A stretch of DNA of 64,000 nucleotides from Planctomycetota bacterium (GTDB lineage: Bacteria > Planctomycetota > UBA1135 > GCA-002686595). The notes beneath the pieces were generated by a model. The model was not told the origin of the DNA. It worked only from the letters and a program-made list of their open reading frames with translations, and did not search any database. The position numbers and the translations under genes are program-made. Within the stretch, counting starts at the first letter, position 1. Each line of letters begins with the position of its first letter. This document shows positions 52,610 to 64,000 of this stretch, piece after piece. The stretch covers positions 62,001 to 126,000 of the forward strand of contig JAJDEU010000028.1 in assembly GCA_029259635.1 (NCBI GenBank), written 5' to 3'.

Positions 52610-53089
52610 TTAGCGCGCGTAGTGCGCGTAAGCCCGGTTGGCTTCCGCCATCTTGTGGATGTTCTCTTTCCAAGTCACCGAAGCGCCGGTGCCGTTATAG
52701 GCGTCGACAAATTCTTCGGCGAGGCGCTGCTTCATCGGCTTGCCCTTTTTCTTGCGAGCGTTGTCCACGAGCCAGCGCACGGCCAAGCTCTGCTGGCGAT
52801 TGCGCTTCACTTCACGCGGGACCTGATAGTTCGCGCCACCGACTCGCTTGCTTCGCACCTCTACCGAAGGACGAATGTTGTCGATCGCTTTGACGAAGAT
52901 CTCTTCCTGGCCTTCTTCCAGCTCCGGAAGCTTCTTCGCCGCGAGGTCGAGGGCATCGTAGAAGATCAACTGGGCGGTGCTCTTTTTGCCACTCAGCATG
53001 ATCTTGTTGATGATCTTGCTGGCGAGCATGGATCCAAACTTCGGGTCCGGAAGGGCCAGAGCTTGGGTGGATTTAAAGTTACGGGGCAT
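52610..53089 (-). CDS. rpsG: 30S ribosomal protein S7
   Basis: 159-residue S7, which nucleates assembly of the 30S head. LINKIMLSGKKSTAQLIFY-type N-terminus (read here as ASKIINKIMLSGKKSTA), SVEVRSKRVGGANYQVPREV, and the C-terminal TWKENIHKMAEANRAYAHYA. Length is normal. It lies 144 bp downstream of rpsL and ends in the long bidirectional terminator, so the str cluster is cut off from the EF-G-like gene here. Confidence 0.98.
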   Translation of the reverse strand: MPRNFKSTQALALPDPKFGSMLASKIINKIMLSGKKSTAQLIFYDALDLAAKKLPELEEGQEEIFVKAIDNIRPSVEVRSKRVGGANYQVPREVKRNRQQSLAVRWLVDNARKKKGKPMKQRLAEEFVDAYNGTGASVTWKENIHKMAEANRAYAHYAR

Positions 53090-53163
53090 ACTCGAAGACC
53101 TTGACTGACTTACTTACAGGAACCGACGGACGACTGGGTTTCTAGTGGTGTTACGGGATGGCG

Positions 53164-53219
53164 ACTAAGCGAGCAATACTGAGCGAGCAATGCTGAGCGA
53201 GAGAGGCTGAGCGAGAGAG
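53164..53219. repeat. Four tandem 14-bp repeats between rpsL and rpsG
   Basis: Units CTAAGCGAGCAATA, CTGAGCGAGCAATG, CTGAGCGAGAGAGG and CTGAGCGAGAGAGA at 53164, 53178, 53192 and 53206. They fill over a third of the 144-bp gap upstream of rpsG, in the transcribed leader of rpsG, where S7 acts as translational repressor in E. coli. Confidence 0.9.
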
Positions 53220-53233
53220 ACTCGTTCCGTTCC

Positions 53234-53608
<375 letters not shown>

Positions 53609-53692
53609 CAGTGATTGTGATTTTCTGAGATTTGGGCGCGGTATTCTAGATGCTCGCGCCCGCTAGTCAAGATCGGGGGGGGAACTGGAGCC

Positions 53693-58192
<4,500 letters not shown>

Positions 58193-58204
58193 GTTCAAAG
58201 CCCC

Positions 58205-61200
58205 CTAGAGGGTCGCCTTTTTCTGAAGTTCCATGTTGAGTCCCAGACCGCGGATCTCGTTGGTGAGCACCTCGAAGGAGACGGGCGTTCCCGGCTCCAA
58301 AATGTTGAGGCCCTTGACCATCGACTCGTAGATTTTCGTCCGTCCGTCGACATCGTCCGACTTGACGGTGAGCTGCTCCTGCAAGATGGCCGCAGCGCCG
58401 TAAGCCTCCAGCGCCCAGACCTCCATCTCACCGAATCGCTGGCCGCCGAATCGCGCCTTACCACCCAGCGGCTGCTGCGTGATCAAGCTGTACGGGCCGG
58501 TTGCCCGGGCGTGTACTTTCTGGTCGACCAAGTGGTGCAGCTTGAGCATGTACATGATCCCGACGGTCACGTCCTGCTCGAACTCCTGCCCGTTGCGTCC
58601 GTCGATGAGGCGGAACTTCCCGCTCGTCGGCATACCCGCCTCGGTCAGCTCCTTCTCGATCTCCGCTTCAGTGGCACCATCGAAGGAAGGCGTGTCATAG
58701 CGACGTCCCAACTTCTGACCGGCAAAGCCCAGGTGAGTTTCAAGGATCTGTCCAACGTTCATTCGACTGGGGACACCCAGCGGGTTCAGAACGATTTGGA
58801 CCGGCGTACCGTCTTCGAGATACGGCATGTCTTCCTGGGGCATGATCTTGGAGACCACACCCTTGTTGCCGTGACGGCCAGCCATCTTGTCTCCCACCGA
58901 GAGGTTGCGCTTGGTGGCGACGTAGACCTTGACCATTTCGAGGACGCCCGTGGGAAGCTCGTCACCGCGGCTGAGGCGGTTCACGACTTTGTTCTTCTCA
59001 CTCTCGCGACTGTCGATGCGGGCTTGGTAGGCCTCGATAAGAGCGAGCGCCTTTTCGCGCTTGCCCTTGTCCGAGCACTCCTCGGAAGCGGCCAAGCTGA
59101 TCAGCTTGACGCGACGCAGCTCGTCGAAGGTTGCCGTGTCGTCGAGCGATAGCGGCTTACCCGTCATGTCGTCCATCAACTCCAGGCCAAGAGCGCCCTG
59201 GACGTCGGAGAGCAACGTGGCCGTGTAGGAGCTGAAGGCCCGCAAGAAGTCTCGTTCCGCGTCGCGAATCTGAGCGAGAGCGCGTTGGCGCTCCTCGTCA
59301 GTCAGGTTCACGCGGCGCGAGTATTTCTGCGCGTCGATAACGACACCCTTACTGCCGGGCGGCATCGTAAGCGAGGCGTTCTTCACATCCACGCCCGCGC
59401 GACCAAAGATCGCGTGAAGCAGTTTCTCTTCGGGAGTGAGCTCACTCTTGCTCTTGGGCGCGACCTTGCCGACCAGGACATCGCCCGCCATCACGCGCGT
59501 TCCCACGCGAATGATTCCGGTCTCGTCCAGGTTGCCGAGTGCCTTCTCCCCCACGTTGGGGATGTCGCAGGTGAACTCTTCCTTGCCGAGCTTCGTCTCG
59601 CGAATCTCGACGTCGTACTCCTCGATGTGAATCGAGGTGAACGTGTCGTCGCGTACGAGATTCTCGGAGATCAGGATCGCGTCCTCGTAGTTGAGGCCTT
59701 CCCAGGGCATGAACGCCACGACAATGTTTTTGCCGAGCGCCAAGACACCGTTGCTGGTCGCCGCGCCATCGGCGAGCAACTGACCGGCTACGATCTCGTC
59801 ACCCTCATTGACGACAGGCTTTTGCGTCTGACAGGTCCGCTCGTTGAGCGCGCGACATTTCGTCAGGCGATACTCGTCGGTGTCATTCACCAAAATCATT
59901 TGGCTATCGACATAGGTGACCGTGCCGGCCTTCTCGGCGCGCAGCAGCATGTCCGAGTTGGCGGCCACAACCGACTCCATCCCGGTGCCGACGATCGGCG
60001 GTTCCGTCTTGAGCAACGGGACAGCCTGCCTCTGCATGTTCGAGCCCATCAACGCGCGGTTGGCGTCGTCGTGCTCGAGGAACGGGATGAGCGCGGCAGA
60101 GATACCGACGATCTGCTTGGGAGAAACATCGACGTAGTCGATCTCGGAAGGCGGGACCTCGACGTTGTCGCCATCGCGGCGAGCGAGTACCCGCTCGTCC
60201 GTCAGGTGATTGGTCTCGTCAATCTGGACGTCAGCCGGCGCGATAATCATGCCCAGCTCTTCGTCGGCGCGAAGGTAGGCGATTTCGTCGGTCATGAGCC
60301 CCTTCTTGCAACGCCGATAGGGCGCAACCAAGAAGCCGTAGCTGTCCAGCTTGGAGAAGACCGCCAAGGACGAGATCAAACCGATGTTGGATCCCTCGGG
60401 AGTCTCGATCGGGCAGAGGCGACCGTAGTGCGAGAGGTGGACGTCGCGGACGTCGAAGCCGGCGCGCTTGCGGTTGAGTCCGCCCGGACCCAGCGCCGAG
60501 AGGCGCCGCTCGTGAGTCAGCTGACTGAGCGGGTTGGTCTGGTCGACCACCTGACTCAGCTCGCCGCGACCGAAGAAGTAATCCACGGCGCTCGAAAAGG
60601 TCTTCGAGTTGATCAGGTTGCGGGGAGAGACCGTCTCAGGGTTCTCCAGGTTCATGCGCTCCTGCGCGGTTCGGCGCAGCTTGAGCAGTCCTTTGCGGAA
60701 CTCCTCGGCAGCCAACTCCGCGACAGTCCGGACACGGCGATTGCCGAGGTTGTCGATATCGTCGATCTCGCCTTCGCCGTTGCGCAGAGCGAGCAAGTAC
60801 TTGACCGAGTTCGTGATGTCCTGCGGCTGCAGGACCTGGGTCTTCTCGGGCACGTCCTGGTTAAACTTGCGATTGAGACGGAAGCGTCCGACGCGTCCGA
60901 GGCGATAGCGCTGCGGATCGAAGAACTTCTCGTGGAAGAGATCGCGGGCTTTCTCAACCTGGGGCGGGTTGCCCGGACGAAGGCGGCTGTAGATCTTGAG
61001 CAGCGCTTCGTTGTGCGACTTGCAGGGATCCTCATGCAGCGTCTTGATCATCAACATGTCGAGATCCGACGGATCTCCGGAGATGATCTCGACCTCGGCC
61101 AGGTCGCCGGCTGCGATCTCGAGAGCGGCGGTCTCGGGAATCGGGTGACCCGAGGGAACCAAGACTTCGCCCGTCTTGAGCACGACGACATCTCCGACTG

Positions 61201-61918
61201 CGATGCGGTCGGTGATCGCTTTTGCGAACGAGTTCTGCGTCTGCGTCTTGGTTTTCTTGACGACCTTTGTCTCGTAGAACATCCGCAGGATGTCCTGGTC
61301 GGTTCCGAGAGATTCGTCGAGTGCGCGCAGCAGGGTCACTGCAGAGAACTTGCCGGACTGGTCAATGCGGACCGTCAAGATCTCCTTCTTGCTGACGTTC
61401 AGCTCGATCCACGACCCGCGCTCGGGAATGATCCAGCAGCTGTGCAGCTTGCGGTCGGTCGTCGCCGTATCGACGAGGAAGTCGACGCCGGGCGAGCGGT
61501 GCAGCTGACTGACGATGACCCGCTCCGAGCCGTTGATGATGAGCTCGCCCCCACCGATCATGATCGGCAGCTCTCCGAGATAGACCTCCTCTTCGACGGG
61601 CTCCGGCTTAACCAGGCGCAAGCGCACCTTGAAGGGGTGTCCGAAGGTCAGGCGCAGCTTTCGGCACTCGTCGATCGTGTAGCGCGGCTTCCCCAGCTCG
61701 TAGCCGACGTACTCGAGGCACATCGTCTTGTCGTAGGAGTAGATCGGAAAGATCTCCTGAAGGAGCAACTCAAGCCCGGCAATCGGACGCGCCCCTTGAG
61801 GCACGTCGACGAGCAAGAAGTCCTTATAAGCCTTGGTCTGGATCTCGACCAAATTAGGAAGTTCGAGAACGTCCTTATAGGTTCCGAAACGATGAACAGG
61901 GAGCTGGGTGGTGGCCAT
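58205..61918 (-). CDS. rpoB: RNA polymerase subunit beta
   Basis: 1237-residue beta subunit. The rifampicin pocket reads [20 protein letters not shown] then [10 protein letters not shown]: the positions equivalent to E. coli D516, H526, R529 and S531 are wild type, F514, M515 and N518 are changed. Switch and C-terminal clamp motifs ([27 protein letters not shown]) are normal. It follows rplL after a 357-bp gap with a strong hairpin, and is followed by rpoC. Confidence 0.98.
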   Translation of the reverse strand: MATTQLPVHRFGTYKDVLELPNLVEIQTKAYKDFLLVDVPQGARPIAGLELLLQEIFPIYSYDKTMCLEYVGYELGKPRYTIDECRKLRLTFGHPFKVRLRLVKPEPVEEEVYLGELPIMIGGGELIINGSERVIVSQLHRSPGVDFLVDTATTDRKLHSCWIIPERGSWIELNVSKKEILTVRIDQSGKFSAVTLLRALDESLGTDQDILRMFYETKVVKKTKTQTQNSFAKAITDRIAVGDVVVLKTGEVLVPSGHPIPETAALEIAAGDLAEVEIISGDPSDLDMLMIKTLHEDPCKSHNEALLKIYSRLRPGNPPQVEKARDLFHEKFFDPQRYRLGRVGRFRLNRKFNQDVPEKTQVLQPQDITNSVKYLLALRNGEGEIDDIDNLGNRRVRTVAELAAEEFRKGLLKLRRTAQERMNLENPETVSPRNLINSKTFSSAVDYFFGRGELSQVVDQTNPLSQLTHERRLSALGPGGLNRKRAGFDVRDVHLSHYGRLCPIETPEGSNIGLISSLAVFSKLDSYGFLVAPYRRCKKGLMTDEIAYLRADEELGMIIAPADVQIDETNHLTDERVLARRDGDNVEVPPSEIDYVDVSPKQIVGISAALIPFLEHDDANRALMGSNMQRQAVPLLKTEPPIVGTGMESVVAANSDMLLRAEKAGTVTYVDSQMILVNDTDEYRLTKCRALNERTCQTQKPVVNEGDEIVAGQLLADGAATSNGVLALGKNIVVAFMPWEGLNYEDAILISENLVRDDTFTSIHIEEYDVEIRETKLGKEEFTCDIPNVGEKALGNLDETGIIRVGTRVMAGDVLVGKVAPKSKSELTPEEKLLHAIFGRAGVDVKNASLTMPPGSKGVVIDAQKYSRRVNLTDEERQRALAQIRDAERDFLRAFSSYTATLLSDVQGALGLELMDDMTGKPLSLDDTATFDELRRVKLISLAASEECSDKGKREKALALIEAYQARIDSRESEKNKVVNRLSRGDELPTGVLEMVKVYVATKRNLSVGDKMAGRHGNKGVVSKIMPQEDMPYLEDGTPVQIVLNPLGVPSRMNVGQILETHLGFAGQKLGRRYDTPSFDGATEAEIEKELTEAGMPTSGKFRLIDGRNGQEFEQDVTVGIMYMLKLHHLVDQKVHARATGPYSLITQQPLGGKARFGGQRFGEMEVWALEAYGAAAILQEQLTVKSDDVDGRTKIYESMVKGLNILEPGTPVSFEVLTNEIRGLGLNMELQKKATL

Positions 61919-62208
61919 AGAGCGTCACTCAGAGGCTGGAAAGGTTCACTCGAGACTTCGAAATTGAAGCCCGAATTCCTTCCGAGAAAACGGCGGTGAA
62001 ACTGGAACGCGATCCGGATAGACCGCGCTCGTCGCGTGTGGACGAAACAGGTACGCAGCGCGAAACCAACGCAACCGCACTCGAAAGCCGCTGGGGCAGT
62101 CGAAGCAGAGCGAGGCCTCTACGCTGTCGCACGTGAATCGTGAATAGGAAGCTCGATAACGAGGATTTCAAGCGCCGGGCGGCCACACCGATTCGATGCT
62201 CAAGCCGG

Positions 62209-62232
62209 AGAGCTGCGGATTTCCGCAGCTCT
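62209..62232 (-). promoter_or_regulatory. Hairpin in the rplL-rpoB intergenic region
   Basis: AGAGCTGCGG (62209-62218), loop of four, CCGCAGCTCT (62223-62232): a perfect 10-bp stem 44 bp after the rplL stop. On the minus (coding) strand no T-run follows. E. coli has an attenuator and an RNase III site at this point, so a partial terminator or processing site is plausible. The rest of 61919-62275 shows no gene. Confidence 0.6.
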
Positions 62233-62275
62233 TTTGGATTGAGATCGATGAAGCGGCTCACCGAGCGCGTCGAAA

Positions 62276-62683
62276 TCACTTGATCTCGACTTCGCCGCCG
62301 GCACCCTCGAGCTGGGTCTTCATGGCTTCGGCGTCCTCTTTGGACACACCTTCCTTGACCGCTCCCGGGGCACCGTCGACGACGGCTTTCGCTTCCTTGA
62401 GGCCCAGGCCAGTGATGGCTCGAACCTCTTTGATGACTTGGATTTTCTTGTCGCCAGCGGCCTTGAGGATGACGTCGAAAGACGTCTTCTCTTCGGCGGC
62501 ATCTCCACCGCCTCCACCACCGCCAGCGGCGGCTACGGCGACGGGTGCGGCGGCACTGACGCCCCACTTGCCTTCCAGGTACTTGACCAGGGTTGAGGCT
62601 TGCAGCAGGGACAATCCATCAAGCTTGTCGGCAAACTCTTGGAGTTCAGCCTCGAGCTCGACAGTGGTTGCTTCTTCGGACAT
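62276..62683 (-). CDS. rplL: 50S ribosomal protein L7/L12
   Basis: 135-residue stalk protein that recruits translation GTPases. N-terminal dimerisation helices, an Ala/Gly hinge with a run of seven Gly, and the C-terminal domain [20 protein letters not shown] then [17 protein letters not shown]. Separated by 104 bp from rplJ and by 357 bp from rpoB. Confidence 0.98.
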   Translation of the reverse strand: MSEEATTVELEAELQEFADKLDGLSLLQASTLVKYLEGKWGVSAAAPVAVAAAGGGGGGGDAAEEKTSFDVILKAAGDKKIQVIKEVRAITGLGLKEAKAVVDGAPGAVKEGVSKEDAEAMKTQLEGAGGEVEIK

Positions 62684-62787
62684 GAGTCGGGTCTCCTAAC
62701 AAAAATTTTCGAGCGGTGAGTGATTGAAACACGCCATTGACCCGTACTCGGGGAGCCAACAGCGTAGAAGATCTACGGGGAGCGTTC

Positions 62788-63327
62788 CTACTCGCTCCCC
62801 CCGTCGCCACCAGAGGCGTCGACGTGGGCTTGAAGGACGCGCACCAGTGCACCCGTGGGAGCATTGATGACGCCTACCAGCGTGCGGGCCGGTGCACTGA
62901 GAACGCCGAGAATCATGGCGCGCAGAGTGTCTTTATCCGGAATCTGAGCCAGGTCCAGCGCCTTCTTGGCATCGAGGACTTCGCCCTCGAGCAAGCCGGC
63001 GCGGAAATCGACTTTGCCCTCTTTACGAGCATCCGAATCCTTGACGACCTTGGCGGCGTGAATGGCGTGTTCGGGCGGACCACAGGCAATCGCGACATTG
63101 CCTTTGAAGACATCCTCCGGCACTTCCACGCCGCAGTCCTTCAAGGCCAACTTCGCGAGAGAGTTGCGCACCATGTGGAGTCGGACACCTCCCTCGGCGA
63201 GCGAATTGCGAAAAGCCTCGCTCTCGGCGACCGTGAGACCGCCAAGCGAAACGATGACCATGCTGTCGGATTCCTTGAGCGAACTGGTCAGCTCGCGAAG
63301 AACCATCTTGTTGACAAAACTAGGCAT
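62788..63327 (-). CDS. rplJ: 50S ribosomal protein L10
   Basis: 179-residue L10, base of the L7/L12 stalk. SFVNKMVLRELTSSLKESD start, GVRLHMVRNSLAKLALKDCG typical of the RNA-binding part, and a C-terminal helix for L7/L12 dimers. Only three bases separate it from rplA, so the usual long rplJ leader is not present between the two genes. Confidence 0.96.
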   Translation of the reverse strand: MPSFVNKMVLRELTSSLKESDSMVIVSLGGLTVAESEAFRNSLAEGGVRLHMVRNSLAKLALKDCGVEVPEDVFKGNVAIACGPPEHAIHAAKVVKDSDARKEGKVDFRAGLLEGEVLDAKKALDLAQIPDKDTLRAMILGVLSAPARTLVGVINAPTGALVRVLQAHVDASGGDGGSE

Positions 63328-63330
63328 TGC

Positions 63331-64000
63331 TCAACCCTCGTAATGAATGTTGGCGCCAGGGCCCATGGTGGTACTGATCGATATACGACGCAAAAACTCG
63401 CCTTTGACGGCTGCGGGGCGCATGCCGCCCAGGTGCTCGAGGAAGGCGCTTAGGTTGGCTTCCAAATCGGCGACCGGGAACGAGCACTTGCCAAGCGGCG
63501 CGTGAACATTTCCACCGGGGTCGGTGCGGAACTCGACCTTGCCGGCCTTGAACTCGGTGACGGCTTTCGCGACATCAGGCGTAACCGTTCCGGACTTGGG
63601 GCTGGGCATCTTGCCCTGCGGACCGAGCACGCGTCCCAGCTTGCCGACGTGACGCATCATGTCCGGGCTGGCGATGACCACGTCAAAGTCCATCCAGCCA
63701 CCTGCGATCTTGTCCGCTAGGTCTCCGCTTCCAACGACGTCGGCTCCGGCTGCCGTAGCGGCATCGGCCTTGTCGCCTTCTGCGAATACGACAACGGTAA
63801 CGTCCTTGCCGAGTCCTTTCGGGAGCGAGACCGCGCCACGAACCAGCTGGTCCGATTTGCGCGGATCGATGCCGAGGCGAACGACAACATCGACGCTCTC
63901 GTCAAACTTGGCTCCGGGCAACTCCTTGAGAATGGAGATGGCCTCGGTCGGAGCGTAGGTCTGCGAGCGATCAATGCGCTCGGCCGCGGCCGTATATCTC
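63331..64000 (-). CDS. rplA: 50S ribosomal protein L1 (N-terminus beyond the window)
   Basis: 223 codons of L1 are visible; the start lies past the right edge. [35 protein letters not shown] and the C-terminal [16 protein letters not shown] end. The reading frame continues to the window edge ([20 protein letters not shown]), the normal L1 N-terminal region. L1 binds 23S rRNA at the mobile stalk and represses its own mRNA in many bacteria. Confidence 0.97.
   Translation of the reverse strand, partial: RYTAAAERIDRSQTYAPTEAISILKELPGAKFDESVDVVVRLGIDPRKSDQLVRGAVSLPKGLGKDVTVVVFAEGDKADAATAAGADVVGSGDLADKIAGGWMDFDVVIASPDMMRHVGKLGRVLGPQGKMPSPKSGTVTPDVAKAVTEFKAGKVEFRTDPGGNVHAPLGKCSFPVADLEANLSAFLEHLGGMRPAAVKGEFLRRISISTTMGPGANIHYEG

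Noticed and set aside
59285..61999. 904-codon plus-strand open frame
   Set aside because: Exactly antisense to rpoB; it arises from GC-rich codon bias, with Arg/Asp/Leu/Val-rich composition and no domain.

Overview
This 64-kb window is a chromosomal housekeeping segment of roughly 60% GC from a Gram-negative-type bacterium. I infer Planctomycetota or a close relative. The main basis is the wording of the RpoC N-terminus (the [17 protein letters not shown] block followed by DWECFCGKY, as I remember planctomycete RpoC). The type III pantothenate kinase, the rpoN/PTS genes and the divergent MnmE-like GTPase are compatible. This placement is from memory and was not computed. No rRNA, CRISPR array, prophage or intact insertion sequence was seen.

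Layout. 0-3.5 kb: a large lipoprotein. 3.9-7.3 kb: aspartate carbamoyltransferase with a fused PyrI-type zinc domain, an MnmE-like GTPase and CoaX. 7.3-10.1 kb: a GspC-like PDZ protein and a PilT-type ATPase. 10.3-12 kb: obgE-rpmA-rplU. 12.4-14.9 kb: RNase E/G with an N-terminal arginine-rich disordered region. 15.7-20.7 kb: a four-gene type IV pilus assembly operon (pilM, pilN, a fused pilO/pilP, secretin). 21-25.8 kb: HPr, EIIA-Ntr, hibernation factor and sigma-54, with truA inserted on the other strand and two copies of a short repeat with inverted ends around the HPr gene. 25.9-29.8 kb: recR, ybaB, dnaX, SRP RNA, two tRNA-Ser, tadA and tRNA-Arg(ACG), the same order as in Bacillus apart from the tRNAs. 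30-34.6 kb, plus strand: an acetyl/succinyl-ornithine carbamoyltransferase and dnaE. 34.7-49.4 kb, minus strand: the alpha, spc and S10 ribosomal protein clusters with secY, adk and infA. 49.8-53.6 kb: an EF-G family GTPase, a plus-strand Tsr3-like gene, rpsG and rpsL. 53.7-64 kb: rpoC, rpoB, rplL, rplJ and the 3' part of rplA.

Almost everything lies on the minus strand; the plus-strand genes are truA, the ornithine carbamoyltransferase, dnaE and the Tsr3-like gene. Each of the three places where genes converge carries a perfect palindrome with a 3-nt loop; two of these are very long (107 and 75 bp).

The most unusual items are: a bacterial homologue of Tsr3, the archaeal/eukaryotic small-subunit rRNA aminocarboxypropyltransferase, set between rpsG and an EF-G gene; the two giant palindromes; a catalytic PyrB chain carrying only the zinc-binding half of PyrI; a predicted succinylornithine carbamoyltransferase with an altered HCLP loop; an MnmE-like GTPase without the C-terminal cysteine motif; and ribosomal protein S12 with Arg at the classic streptomycin-resistance position 88. 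No large unknown defence or mobile system is visible; the novelty lies in modified housekeeping genes and non-coding structure.
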